The notes under the pieces were generated by a model. That model saw nothing but the letters and a program-made list of their open reading frames with translations. It did not search any database and was not told the DNA's origin. A program made the position numbers and the translations under genes. Positions 9,717 to 19,385 of a DNA stretch of 64,000 nucleotides are shown one piece after another. How positions within the stretch are numbered: position 1 is the stretch's first letter; every line of letters begins with the position of its first letter. This DNA is from Pollutibacter soli (GTDB lineage: Bacteria; Bacteroidota; Bacteroidia; Chitinophagales; Chitinophagaceae), in assembly GCA_029269725.1 (NCBI GenBank), contig JARJHS010000003.1:580611-644610 (forward strand). Direction: 5' to 3'.

Positions 9717-10541
9717 ATGAACACTTCCCTGAAGCCCAGTTTTCTGAAACCTCTTCTCCATGTTCTAATTGTTCTGATCGGAGTTATTGGATTGAATTCC
9801 TGTGGTAATACTAAAAAACTCATTTACTTCCAGCCACAAATCAAAGGCACAGGCCCTGTAGTTACCCCGGATAAGCAGTTGCCGATGGAATCGGTTATCC
9901 AGGTGGATGATATCATCAGTATTGTTGTTGCCAGTAAAAGCCCGGAAGAAGACCGGAGGTTCAACGCATCCAACGAATCGACATCAGCGACCAACTCCGG
10001 CGCCACAACCGGTAATACTTTGACCATCGGCTATCTTGTAAATCATGATGGCGATATCCAGTTTCCTGAATTGGGTAAAGTACACGCGGAGGGGATGACC
10101 AAAATGCAGCTTTCTCAGCATATTGTAAAAGAACTTGTTGATAAAAAGCTACTTATAGATCCGATTGTAACAGTACGTTTCTTAAATTTCAGGGTCACCG
10201 TAATCGGTGAAGTAGCGCGTCCCGGGGTGTATACCGTTCCTAATGAAAAATTAAGTATCATAGAAGCTGTTGCACTTGCCGGAGACTTGAGTATTTTTGG
10301 GAATCGGGAGAACGTTACCCTGATCAGGGAAAATGGGAAAGGTGAGAAAACCACTGAGAAGCTAAACTTCAGATCCGCTGATATCCTCTCATCTGAATAC
10401 TACTATCTTAAATCCAATGATATAATTTATGTCGAGCCTATTCGTGATCGAGTAGCAATGGAGAGATCGCAAGTCTATCTACCGATCATTTTCAGTGTCT
10501 CATCCTTCCTGATTATTGTTTTAGACAGATTCTGGCGATAA
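9717..10541 (+). CDS. Polysaccharide export outer-membrane lipoprotein (Wza/BexD-like)
   Basis: 274 residues. A signal peptide ends in a lipobox LNSC, with the lipidated Cys at residue 29. Residues about 50-155 match the Poly_export domain (VDDIISIVVASKSPE at its start, then the GYLVNHDGDIQFPELGKV strand region). Residues about 160-240 form an SLBB-type beta-grasp domain starting VTVIGEVARPGVY. A C-terminal hydrophobic helix (LPIIFSVSSFLIIVLD) may span the outer membrane as in Wza. The protein would form the outer-membrane exit channel for the EPS, working with the co-polymerase encoded 12 bases downstream. It is the first gene of the plus-strand EPS run. Confidence 0.93.
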   Translation: MNTSLKPSFLKPLLHVLIVLIGVIGLNSCGNTKKLIYFQPQIKGTGPVVTPDKQLPMESVIQVDDIISIVVASKSPEEDRRFNASNESTSATNSGATTGNTLTIGYLVNHDGDIQFPELGKVHAEGMTKMQLSQHIVKELVDKKLLIDPIVTVRFLNFRVTVIGEVARPGVYTVPNEKLSIIEAVALAGDLSIFGNRENVTLIRENGKGEKTTEKLNFRSADILSSEYYYLKSNDIIYVEPIRDRVAMERSQVYLPIIFSVSSFLIIVLDRFWR

Positions 10542-10553
10542 AAAAGTATTATA

Positions 10554-12902
10554 ATGAAGAAGGAACCACAAAACAATGACTCCAATCCCGGGCAGCTGCA
10601 GCAGGTGATTTATAAGTATGTGCCCTATTGGCCGGTATTCGTCATTTTATTTGTATTGACAGGCCTATACACTGCCTGGTATCTGTACTCTACAACTCCG
10701 GGCTATGCCGTAACAGCCAGCATCAAGATCAATGATGAAAAGAAAGGACAGGAGTACAGCAAGGCCGAGCAGATGCTCAACTCGTTTACTTCAAAATATG
10801 TTGTAGAAAACGAAATTGAAATTATCGGATCTATCCCGGTGCTTACGAGGGTGGTCAAAGAATTGAACCTCTGTGCTCCGGTTTTTCAACAGTCGGGCTG
10901 GCGTGGAGCGAAAGTTAGTTCCGGATATCAGAGCAGTCCTATCGAGGTCCAGGTAAAAAATACCAGAAGGGTGTCGGCGCCGAAAATCAACAAAATCTAT
11001 TTTACCTACGATGAGAAAAATCAAACGGTCGATATCGCAGGTAAATCTTATCCCATTGACCAATGGGTAAAGACGCCCTATGATACTCTGAAGTTTGTAA
11101 AAAATCCCAGGTATTATCCAGCTCCGCAAACAAAAGAAAAAACAGAAGAACCCAAATATTTTTTCGCACTCTTCAATGAAGAAGCCATGGCGAAAATCCT
11201 GAAGGGAACTTTTTCTGCTTCTGCCATCAACAAACAGGCGACAATCATAACACTCCGCCTCGGTGATACCAATCCTGAAAGAGGTAAGGCGATCATGGAT
11301 GCTATTGTAAGTGCATACCATAACCTTTCACAGGATAAATCAAATGAGATTGCTCACAATACACTCGCATGGCTGGATAAACGCATTGAGAATGTGAGCC
11401 GTGAACTTGATTCATTAGAAACAGGTATAAAAAATTTCAGATCTAAAACCGGAACCATCGATATCGGTGAACAAGGTCGCATGTATCTCTCGGGAGCTCA
11501 GCAAACGGATCAGCAGTATAATACTTATCAGCTGCAGCTCTTTGCACTGGAAGAAGTCGACAGCTACATAAAATCGAAAGATGCCAATGGGAATATCGGT
11601 GCTTCGATGATCAACAGTTCCGATCCTGTTCTTCGCGATTTGCTCGAAAAATTGTCGCTGGCTGAAACGCGCTACGAACAACTCAGGCCGACAACCGGTG
11701 AAAACAGTCCGGCGATGATTTCCATCCGGGAAGAAATTGCAAAATTAAAACCGAGGATAGCTGAAAATATTCAGAATCAGCGGAGGATCATCAACGGCCA
11801 GATGAGCCAGTTGAAACAGAAAAACAACGAATATGCATCAAGGCTGAGTACTATTCCTGCTAATGAAAGGGAGTTGATAGAAGTTAGCCGTGCTCAACAA
11901 ACAAAAAATGATGTTTATTCATACCTGCTCGCCCGTAAAGAAGAAATTTCGTACCAGTTAAATACAGCCAATTATATCAATTTGTTTGTAGACTACCCGA
12001 CCTCCAGCAATGGCCCGGTTAGCCCCAACATCAACCTGATGATGCTGATGTCCCTGGTACTTCCTATCGGATTGGGTATTGGTTTGATTTCATTGAAAGA
12101 CCTTGCGAGCAGTAAGGTTCTCTATCGCGCAGATGTTGAGAAACTGACCAGTTATCCGTTTGCCGGTGAGATCATTTATGAAAAAATTGACTATACCCGT
12201 TCCAGAAGTTTTGCCCAGGAACAGTTCCGGCATCTTCGTAATTCGCTAAAGTATTACAGCGAACCTGAAGTACCGCTGAAAAGGGTTCTTGTAACATCCT
12301 CCATCATGGGTGAAGGAAAAAGCTTTGTATCTGTAAACCTGGCAAAAAGCTATGCGCGCAGCGGCAAAAAAGTGGCACTCCTGGAACTGGATCTTTATCG
12401 TCCGAAACTCAGGGAATTTTTCGGAATGGAAGAATTACCTGGTATTTCCGATTATCTCGCTGGCCAGGCAAATGAAAATGAAATTATTTTCCCTATTTCC
12501 GATAGTCCAGGATTGTTCCTGGTTCCTTCCGGCACTATCCAGGAAGACGCAAGCGAATACCTGGTAGGGCCAAATTTTGAGATTTTCCTCAATTACCTGG
12601 ATACAAAGTTTGATGTGCTCATTATTGACTCAGCACCTGTAAAAGCCATCTCAGATGCATATGTCATCGCGCATTTCGTACAGCTTACTTTATTCGTGAT
12701 CCGCCATAAACATACACCCAAGTCCATAATTGGCAATATGGACCATGAAATTGAATCTCACAACATGAAAAATGTTGCCCTGGTATTCAACGGCATTAAA
12801 GGCCGCGGCTTTGGCAAATTCAGTTTTGGTTATGGGCACGGCTATGGTTACGATTATAAAAACACGTACGAAGAATACAACAGAAAAAAGAAATCCAGAT
12901 AA
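10554..12902 (+). CDS. Wzc-like polysaccharide co-polymerase with BY-kinase domain
   Basis: 782 residues. An N-terminal transmembrane helix (about residues 24-48) begins a Wzz-type periplasmic region with a coiled-coil centre (about 260-460). A second membrane helix near residues 495-515 follows a short Pro/Asn-rich segment. The cytoplasmic bacterial tyrosine kinase domain carries Walker A GEGKS (586-590), Walker A' LELDLYRP (D613) and a Walker B LIIDSAP near residue 690. The C-terminus is a Tyr/Gly-rich cluster (YGHGYGYDY, then YEEY), the usual autophosphorylation tail. The protein controls chain length and couples the Wzy polymerase to the export channel. It lies in an operon with the Wza-like gene. 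Confidence 0.95.
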   Translation: MKKEPQNNDSNPGQLQQVIYKYVPYWPVFVILFVLTGLYTAWYLYSTTPGYAVTASIKINDEKKGQEYSKAEQMLNSFTSKYVVENEIEIIGSIPVLTRVVKELNLCAPVFQQSGWRGAKVSSGYQSSPIEVQVKNTRRVSAPKINKIYFTYDEKNQTVDIAGKSYPIDQWVKTPYDTLKFVKNPRYYPAPQTKEKTEEPKYFFALFNEEAMAKILKGTFSASAINKQATIITLRLGDTNPERGKAIMDAIVSAYHNLSQDKSNEIAHNTLAWLDKRIENVSRELDSLETGIKNFRSKTGTIDIGEQGRMYLSGAQQTDQQYNTYQLQLFALEEVDSYIKSKDANGNIGASMINSSDPVLRDLLEKLSLAETRYEQLRPTTGENSPAMISIREEIAKLKPRIAENIQNQRRIINGQMSQLKQKNNEYASRLSTIPANERELIEVSRAQQTKNDVYSYLLARKEEISYQLNTANYINLFVDYPTSSNGPVSPNINLMMLMSLVLPIGLGIGLISLKDLASSKVLYRADVEKLTSYPFAGEIIYEKIDYTRSRSFAQEQFRHLRNSLKYYSEPEVPLKRVLVTSSIMGEGKSFVSVNLAKSYARSGKKVALLELDLYRPKLREFFGMEELPGISDYLAGQANENEIIFPISDSPGLFLVPSGTIQEDASEYLVGPNFEIFLNYLDTKFDVLIIDSAPVKAISDAYVIAHFVQLTLFVIRHKHTPKSIIGNMDHEIESHNMKNVALVFNGIKGRGFGKFSFGYGHGYGYDYKNTYEEYNRKKKSR

Positions 12903-13268
12903 ACGAATTGAATCAGCATTTTAAATCACGATTTGATTAACCTCAACATTTCGTTGTATATACAGCATACTTCGCAGCGATATCCGGAGAGCCTGCTTCA
13001 TTTATCCGATAAAACCACATTTCCAATCCTTCTGTAATACAGTTCCGGAGCCGGATACAGGGTAATTACAATACGAAAAAATATAATTATTCAGCGTGTT
13101 TTTCGTTTGAACTACAATGTATTACCGGGTGAAAAGCCTTAAATAGAGACATATTCAGTCTTTGTTAGAGTTCCGGGGTCAGTTCTGTGACTGAGGTGGC
13201 GAAGCCATATCCCGGCACACCACAAGGTTGAAACAAAACTTAGTTTTGCAGCTTTAAATTTTGCTTAC
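12903..13268. other. Intergenic region inside the EPS locus
   Basis: 366 bases separate the export pair from the assembly genes. Apart from a possible -7 box at 13241-13248 I see only short weak hairpins, and no ORF with coding character. The gap suggests that the glycosyltransferase block has its own promoter. Confidence 0.4.
13241..13248 (+). promoter_or_regulatory. Possible -7 box for the assembly gene block
   Basis: TAGTTTTG matches the Bacteroidota -7 consensus TAnnTTTG and lies 20 bases before the ATG at 13269. No clear TTTG/TTG box was found 19-21 bases upstream, so this is a weak call. Confidence 0.3.
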
Positions 13269-14204
13269 ATGTTTTCAGTTCTGATACCGGCATTCAAGGA
13301 AAAATATCTGAGGAAAGCACTGGAAAGTGTTTTAGCACAATCCTATAAGGATTTTGAAGTGATCATCGTTAATGATAAGTCACCTGAAAATATTGCAAAG
13401 GTTGTTTACAACTACGATGATCCAAGAGTAAGGTATTTCGAGAATGAAGTGAATCTTGGAAAGGAAAATGTTGTTTTCTCCTGGAACAAATGTCTTAGTT
13501 ATGCAACGCGAGAGTTTTGCATTCTTTTTTCTGATGATGATGTATTGCATCCCGAGTTCTTACAGGAGATAAGTAACCTGATAAAAAAATATCCGGAGCC
13601 GGATCTTTTTTACACGCGCACAGCGATCATCGGGAAAAACGATGAAATCATCCGGTATTCACCTTCTGCACCCGAACTGGAGACGGTACATGATTTTGTA
13701 TGGCATCGCGTGTATGGCATGAGAGATTTGTTTGCACAGAACTTTGTGTTCAGGAGATCAGCACTTCTCGCGATGAAAGGTTTTGTTGAATTACCGCTGG
13801 CATGGGCAACAGACGATGCCACCTGGTTTTCGCTGGCAAGGAAAAATGGCGTCGTGGCCAGTTCCCGGGTTTTGTGTTTCTGGAGATGGAGTGAACTGAA
13901 TATTTCGAATATCGGTAACTCAATGTTGAGATTTAAAGCCATAGAAACCTACTATAAATGGCTGCAGGAGTTTGTTCAGAACCTTGACGAATCGAACGAT
14001 TTTAAGAAGGGATTGAAAAATGAAATTCTTCAAAATATTCCGGTCAAGAAAAAAGAAGCATTTGAATATATCATTGAAAGAAATCTTTCGAATAAAGGCG
14101 CCTTCCATACCATGAGTCTTTTTATCAAGGCTCGCAACATGTATGATATACCTGCAAAAACACTGGTGAAACTGAACGTGAAAAAAATGATGGGGCGTCA
14201 ATGA
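13269..14204 (+). CDS. Glycosyltransferase family 2 protein
   Basis: 311 residues. The N-terminus has the GT-A fold start FSVLIPAFKEKYLRKALESV, followed by VIIVNDKSPEN (first nucleotide-binding Asp) and the metal-binding FSDDDV near residue 95. A later WATDDATWF segment would hold the catalytic acidic residue. It probably transfers one sugar onto the lipid-linked repeat unit at the inner face of the membrane. The stop overlaps the next start by 4 bases (ATGA), which argues for translational coupling with the polymerase. Donor and acceptor cannot be told from sequence. Confidence 0.9.
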   Translation: MFSVLIPAFKEKYLRKALESVLAQSYKDFEVIIVNDKSPENIAKVVYNYDDPRVRYFENEVNLGKENVVFSWNKCLSYATREFCILFSDDDVLHPEFLQEISNLIKKYPEPDLFYTRTAIIGKNDEIIRYSPSAPELETVHDFVWHRVYGMRDLFAQNFVFRRSALLAMKGFVELPLAWATDDATWFSLARKNGVVASSRVLCFWRWSELNISNIGNSMLRFKAIETYYKWLQEFVQNLDESNDFKKGLKNEILQNIPVKKKEAFEYIIERNLSNKGAFHTMSLFIKARNMYDIPAKTLVKLNVKKMMGRQ

Positions 14205-15427
14205 AGAATAGTTTTCTGATATTATTATTTCTGACAGCACTGAATGTGGGCAGTTTCGAACTACCCTCGCCGCTTATATATGGTGCTGATCTCATGAATT
14301 GCTGGCTCGTCTACCTTTGTTTCCGCAGATGGAAGAAAACACCTTTGCCATTCAGGACAATACTCACGTCATGGATTTTGCTCGGAGTATATATCGGCTT
14401 CCTTGCAATGAATTCAGAATATGTGAAAGGCATAGGTACGTTTATGTACAGTCTCCGCGCTGTATATCCTTTTGGCCTGATGATTTTCATCTATTTCCTG
14501 GTGGATGAAAGCCAAATGAAATTTTACATCAATTATGTACATTTTTTATGTGTACTCGGTGCCGGACTCACCATCGCACAAAGCCTCCATGGAACGGAAG
14601 GGCTCTTTGCTGACGGGTATTTCTATAACCGCGGTCACTCCGGTGGTCAGAACTACGAAATCAACGCATTTCTCACACGTGTAACACTTCCCACATATTA
14701 CATCACGGTGATCATGTTCATGTACCTGGTGTATGAATTTATCTACAAAGGCGCAGATCTTTTAAAGTCAGCATTGCTTGGTTTATACGTGATAGTCATA
14801 TTGATTGGATTTTCGAGAAGCTCCTGGCTGGCGATCTCCATTTGTATTGTTTTTGCCCTGTTCATCACGATGCTCATACGAAGAGAAAAGTTTCAGAAAG
14901 CTGTTTCCTATATTTTACTGACGGTTCTTTGCATTTCCGTTGTCCTTACATTCCTGGATACTCCTGTCGTTAATACCATAAAACAGACATTAGGCGAGCG
15001 TATTGAAGAAATGTTTTACGACCTGGAGAAGAAAGACGGAAACCTTGCTTCCCGTCTTTCAACGATTGAATTCGGTATGCGGCTTTTTCAAACCAGTCCA
15101 TGGATAGGAATAGATCTTAATCTTGTTGCTCTTTACGAAATGTACCAGGCTACTGATGTGGGTTATCTGTACGCACTACTGACAATGGGTGCAATCGGCC
15201 TGGTGTTGCTTTGCGTCTGGTACCTGATTACCATTGTGGTTTCTTACAACCAGATATTCCGTTCTGCAAGAAAAAAAGACACCGATGGGATCATATTATC
15301 TTTACTCTTACTAACGAATATTTTACTGTTCATAATGATACAACAGGTTAATCAGTTTACATTTTCCACTGCCTGCCTGTCCATCACCTGTGGACTTTTT
15401 TTGAAAAAATTCCGTACAACATCTTAA
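14201..15427 (+). CDS. Polysaccharide polymerase / O-antigen ligase-like membrane protein (Wzy candidate)
   Basis: 408 residues with about ten or more hydrophobic segments and a larger extracytoplasmic loop. The segment VILIGFSRSSWLAISICIV matches the conserved S-R-(G/S) helix of the O-antigen ligase/polymerase (Wzy_C) family. LASRLSTIEFGMRLFQTSPWIGI resembles the conserved loop before the catalytic Arg/His region. It sits between a GT2 and a flippase, which favours the role of EPS repeat-unit polymerase over lipid A-core ligase. Primary sequence of this family diverges quickly, so the role is mainly from topology and context. Confidence 0.82.
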   Translation: MKNSFLILLFLTALNVGSFELPSPLIYGADLMNCWLVYLCFRRWKKTPLPFRTILTSWILLGVYIGFLAMNSEYVKGIGTFMYSLRAVYPFGLMIFIYFLVDESQMKFYINYVHFLCVLGAGLTIAQSLHGTEGLFADGYFYNRGHSGGQNYEINAFLTRVTLPTYYITVIMFMYLVYEFIYKGADLLKSALLGLYVIVILIGFSRSSWLAISICIVFALFITMLIRREKFQKAVSYILLTVLCISVVLTFLDTPVVNTIKQTLGERIEEMFYDLEKKDGNLASRLSTIEFGMRLFQTSPWIGIDLNLVALYEMYQATDVGYLYALLTMGAIGLVLLCVWYLITIVVSYNQIFRSARKKDTDGIILSLLLLTNILLFIMIQQVNQFTFSTACLSITCGLFLKKFRTTS

Positions 15428-15483
15428 CTTATCAATCCAGTTAACACTTGAACCCGTCAAAATATACCGAAACCGGTTTCTCC

Positions 15484-16941
15484 ATGAGTAACACCGTGAG
15501 TTATTTCCAGAGTATGCTCAAGAAAGTGACGTCAAACCGGATTGTCAACAATTTCTCGACCATTACACTATCGAATATCCTGGTGCAGGGTATTACGATA
15601 TTTTCCAGTATCAAGATTGCAAAAGGGCTCGCACCTGAAGATTTTGGAATCTTCAGCTACCTGTTGGTATTATCAAATATCTATCTCGTTTTGAGTGGCC
15701 TTGGCATGCGCCAGGTAATTATTCGTACAATAGCAGTAAATCCGAGTCAATCGAATATTCTTTTCAGGAAATCCTTCCTGCTCAGGACATTGATCTTTCT
15801 CCCGCTGGTCGTAAGTATCATCATCTACAATAACTATTTCTCAAAAATTCATTTTGACCAATTGTCGGTGATACTGCTCAGCGCAAATATTCTGTTCCTC
15901 AGCATCTGGGATACGCTGGAATCCGTGAATTATGGATACCAGAGTATGAAACAACCTTCGATTATCCAGTTGTTTTCGACAGCACTCTGGGTGGTGATCA
16001 TTTTACTGTTGCCCTCTCAATATATCCAGGTGAATGTGGTGATGGGGATTACTGTCGGACTGCAGATTTTGCGGACTGCTGTACTCTATTTCCGATCTCA
16101 GAAAAATGGATTCATCAGTCTTTCTGCAAAGAATGCAACGCCACTAAAGATCAATCTTGTCCGTGAATCATCTTCGTTTTTCCTGCTTTCTGTTTTCACT
16201 TTGATTACAACACAAATTCCTGTTGTATACCTGGAACAGAATGCATCAGATACGGAGATCGCATTTTATAATATCGCCTTAAGGATTATCGGCCCGGTGC
16301 AGATGTTGCTGCTGACGTTCATGAATGTATTATACCCGGTAGTTTCGCGCATATTCGCGAATGATGGCGAGAAGTTTACGAACAGCATCAAGAATGTTTA
16401 TATTTTCCTGATGCTGCTGGGTAATACCGGCGCATTCGTCCTGAGTCTTTTCAGCAAGGAAATTATTTTACTGATGTACGGGGAGGCTTATGTGTCTTCT
16501 GCAATAGTATTTAACGTACAAATCTGGTACACTATCCTGTATAGTATACTTTGTTATATAGGCATGATCCTGAGTGCCATCAACAAACAGGTGCTGCTTG
16601 CGAAGCTTTCGTTTGCATATGCGATCGTTGCCACTCCATGCTTATTTATTGGTTCAAAATACGGAGCAATAGGATTGTCCATGGGTTTCCTTGTCAGTTC
16701 AATGATCAATCTGTCGTATCACTATTACTTTCTGCAGAAATCACTGCCAACCGAAATTCCCTGGCGCGTCATATTTGTGACCACAGGAATTTTCTTCCTG
16801 TTGATGCTGGTAACTTACCTTACTCATCAAACTCATTTCCTGGTGAGGATCGCAGCCGGGCTGGCCACCATCGGTGTACTGCTGTTTGTACTCAGGAAAC
16901 AAATCAGGCGATCTATAAAAGAATTAATGGACACCAGATGA
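15484..16941 (+). CDS. Polysaccharide flippase (Wzx-like, MOP superfamily)
   Basis: About 485 residues with 12-14 predicted membrane helices. After an amphipathic N-terminus the segment FSTITLSNILVQGITIFSSIK starts the first helix, and APEDFGIFSYLLVLSNIYLVL is typical of PST/Wzx proteins. It would flip undecaprenyl-linked repeat units to the outer face for the polymerase. I chose the ATG at 15484; an in-frame TTG at 15448 would add 12 residues. Its stop overlaps the following glycosyltransferase start by 4 bases. Confidence 0.88.
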   Translation: MSNTVSYFQSMLKKVTSNRIVNNFSTITLSNILVQGITIFSSIKIAKGLAPEDFGIFSYLLVLSNIYLVLSGLGMRQVIIRTIAVNPSQSNILFRKSFLLRTLIFLPLVVSIIIYNNYFSKIHFDQLSVILLSANILFLSIWDTLESVNYGYQSMKQPSIIQLFSTALWVVIILLLPSQYIQVNVVMGITVGLQILRTAVLYFRSQKNGFISLSAKNATPLKINLVRESSSFFLLSVFTLITTQIPVVYLEQNASDTEIAFYNIALRIIGPVQMLLLTFMNVLYPVVSRIFANDGEKFTNSIKNVYIFLMLLGNTGAFVLSLFSKEIILLMYGEAYVSSAIVFNVQIWYTILYSILCYIGMILSAINKQVLLAKLSFAYAIVATPCLFIGSKYGAIGLSMGFLVSSMINLSYHYYFLQKSLPTEIPWRVIFVTTGIFFLLMLVTYLTHQTHFLVRIAAGLATIGVLLFVLRKQIRRSIKELMDTR

Positions 16942-18173
16942 GAATCTGCATCGTCTCCAGCTACCACCTCGAAGTAACCGCACCTTATATACACAGATTG
17001 CAGCATGTGCATGAGGTGGATTTTTATGTTCCCATGAACAATGGTGATCGTAATGTTTTTCTTTTTGATATCGATGCAAGAAAATATGGAAGAACTGGTT
17101 TTCTGAATGAAATTGAAACCAGAGAAGCGTTGGGCAGTCATGCTCAATATTTTTCACAGCTGAATAAGATCTGGTTCTTCCTCTATCCGAATACAGGTTT
17201 CGCAAGACCGTCGCTGCATAAAAGTTTCATTGACCTGGCGCTTACCATCAAAAAGCAACGCTATGATGTGATTCATGTGATCGGTCAGTTTCCACTGCTG
17301 CTGTATATACATATGCTTAACCCTGGCACTGCACGTGTACACACGTTGCACGAATCCGTGCCGCATACAGGAGTTTTTCAATGGCATGAAAAGGTGATGT
17401 TGAAAGCAATTGCAAAGCTCAATGTGCAGCTGATTTTTCCTTCGGAAATCACAAGAAAAAGATTTTTGGAATATACGCATGCCAATCCGGCAAAATGCCA
17501 TAAAATATATTTTGGCATAGTTGAAAACCTGCAGTCCTTCATCAATCCTGCAATTAAAGAAAATGTAAACCAGGTATTGTTGTTCGGATTTATCAATTCG
17601 TATAAAGGCGCTGAATACCTTGTGGAAGCGACAAAAATCGCGCAACAGTCTTACCCTGGCATACAAACGGTGATAGCAGGAAAATGGAGCCTTCCTGAAT
17701 TAAAAGAATCGATTAAAAACGACTCTGCATTCCGCATCATCGACAAGAGTCTGTCCAATGATGAAATGGCAACATTAATCCAGGAATCGGCCATAGTAGT
17801 ATGCCCTTATACATCTGCTTCCAACAGCGGTGTAGTTATGACTGCTTTTGTTTTTGACAAGCCGCTCATTGCTTCTAACATTGATGGATTGTCTGAAGTA
17901 ATTAGTGACCGGCAAACGGGGTTGCTGGTCCCATCGAGAAACCCGGTTGCACTTGCCGAAGCGATCCTGGAACTTCTGACAAATCCTGACCTGAGGGATC
18001 AAATGAAAAAAAATATCAGTAAAGGGAAAACAGAAGCTGTTTTCTCCTGGAATCGTATTACAGAACAGACCGTCGACGTTTATAAAAAGCGATTACAGTC
18101 AGGGAAAACAAGCCCGGGACTGAATTCTGACAAAAAGATCAATTTAGACTCAACACTCAAGACAAATGCGTAA
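16938..18173 (+). CDS. Glycosyltransferase family 4-like protein
   Basis: 411 residues from the ATG at 16938, which overlaps the flippase stop as ATGA; the open frame extends further upstream but that part lies inside the flippase gene. The N-terminal Rossmann half begins MRICIVSSYHLE and holds YDVIHVIGQFPLLLY. The C-terminal half has LLFGFINSYKGAEYLVEA (sugar-nucleotide binding loop start) and IVVCPYTSASNSGVV, then the GT4-type GLSEVI...GLLVP region. It is a retaining GT-B fold enzyme that probably adds one sugar of the EPS unit. Donor specificity is not readable. Confidence 0.87.
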   Translation: MRICIVSSYHLEVTAPYIHRLQHVHEVDFYVPMNNGDRNVFLFDIDARKYGRTGFLNEIETREALGSHAQYFSQLNKIWFFLYPNTGFARPSLHKSFIDLALTIKKQRYDVIHVIGQFPLLLYIHMLNPGTARVHTLHESVPHTGVFQWHEKVMLKAIAKLNVQLIFPSEITRKRFLEYTHANPAKCHKIYFGIVENLQSFINPAIKENVNQVLLFGFINSYKGAEYLVEATKIAQQSYPGIQTVIAGKWSLPELKESIKNDSAFRIIDKSLSNDEMATLIQESAIVVCPYTSASNSGVVMTAFVFDKPLIASNIDGLSEVISDRQTGLLVPSRNPVALAEAILELLTNPDLRDQMKKNISKGKTEAVFSWNRITEQTVDVYKKRLQSGKTSPGLNSDKKINLDSTLKTNA

Positions 18174-19350
18174 AAACGCCCAGATATATTATTTCGGCAC
18201 CTATGGATTCCCTGTTGGTTATGCCCAGATAGAAAGGCAAAAGCTTATTTCCAAAGGATTGATGGCACAGGGATGCGATGTAACTATCATTAGCCGTTAC
18301 GGTATTCATGCTGATACTTCGGATGCAGAGATACTTTCCACCGGAAACTATGAAGGCATCAAATTCAAATATGCGACAGGTTCACCATACAGACCACAAT
18401 CGTTCCTGAAAAGAAACTGGCAGAAAATTGTGGGAGGAATAAATGAATTCAGAATGATCCGCGCCAAGAAAAGAAATGGCGGCCTGGACTATATCATTTT
18501 GTCAACAAACTATTTTTACAACATTTTCATTTACCGCATATTTTCAAAACTGACAGGAGTTCCGCTTTTGCTGGATACCGTTGAGCATTGGACATCATTT
18601 TCGGACAGCAAAGATAAAAACTGGTTTATCCGCTGGGACAATAAAATGTACGATAATCAGTCGTTCAATTATGTTGACAAGGTTTTATGCATCAGTGATT
18701 TCCTGATGAGCCACACGGAAAAACTTGCGCCCGAAAAACCTAAGTTGAAAGTGCCGGCCATGGTGGATTTCTCAAAATTCAAAGCAATAAAGTCGATTGA
18801 TGAAAAATACCTGTTGTATTGCGGACATGCTGCGTACTGGGAAGTATTGTTTTTCATCCTGGAAGCTTTCGAAAAAATAGATAATAAGGATTATTTCCTC
18901 TATCTCGTATCGCATGGCAATCCTGAAGACATGAAACGTGTGAAGGATAGAATTGCTGCAAGCCCTAAAAAAGATCGCATAAAAATCTTCAGCAAGCTTC
19001 CCTACAGTGACCTGGTTGATCTATACATGTCGTCAAAAGCATTACTGATTCCGCTGCGCAACTCAGCACAGGATATTGCACGCTTTCCTCATAAAACAGG
19101 AGAATACACGGCTTCATCAAAAGTGATCGTAAGTACAAATATTGGTGAGCTGAAGAATTATTTCTCCGATAAAGAAAATGCTTTGCTGGCAAAAGACTAT
19201 GATGTTGATCAATATGCAGAATCACTTGCATATGTTGTAAACAATCCGGACAAAGCAGCAGAGATCGGGATCAGGGGGCATTTGGTTGGAAAAAAAGAAT
19301 TTGATCACCTGAGTCTCGGAAAAAAAATATTTGATTTCATGAATGCCTGA
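18166..19350 (+). CDS. Glycosyltransferase (GT4-like)
   Basis: 394 residues. The N-terminus (YYFGTYGFPVGYAQIERQKL) and the C-terminal block (LLYCGHAAYWEVLFFILEAF, then ALLIPLRNSAQDIARFPHKTGEY and VVSTNIGELKNYF) fit a GT-B fold enzyme. The usual second acidic residue of GT4 appears as the Glu in TGEY. It overlaps the preceding gene by 8 bases and the next coding start is 35 bases downstream, so it is in the same operon. It is probably another sugar-addition step of the EPS repeat unit. Confidence 0.84.
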   Translation: MRKNAQIYYFGTYGFPVGYAQIERQKLISKGLMAQGCDVTIISRYGIHADTSDAEILSTGNYEGIKFKYATGSPYRPQSFLKRNWQKIVGGINEFRMIRAKKRNGGLDYIILSTNYFYNIFIYRIFSKLTGVPLLLDTVEHWTSFSDSKDKNWFIRWDNKMYDNQSFNYVDKVLCISDFLMSHTEKLAPEKPKLKVPAMVDFSKFKAIKSIDEKYLLYCGHAAYWEVLFFILEAFEKIDNKDYFLYLVSHGNPEDMKRVKDRIAASPKKDRIKIFSKLPYSDLVDLYMSSKALLIPLRNSAQDIARFPHKTGEYTASSKVIVSTNIGELKNYFSDKENALLAKDYDVDQYAESLAYVVNNPDKAAEIGIRGHLVGKKEFDHLSLGKKIFDFMNA

Positions 19351-19385
19351 TAGCACGCTGTTTGCTTCCTCGGCCACAAACATCT

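Noticed and set aside
10791..11321. 176-codon minus-strand frame inside the Wzc-like gene
   Set aside because: Antisense to a strongly supported gene and without motif.
16551..16937. Upstream extension of the GT4 frame by 129 codons
   Set aside because: It runs inside the flippase gene in another frame; the ATG at 16938 with an ATGA overlap starts a normal GT4 N-terminus.
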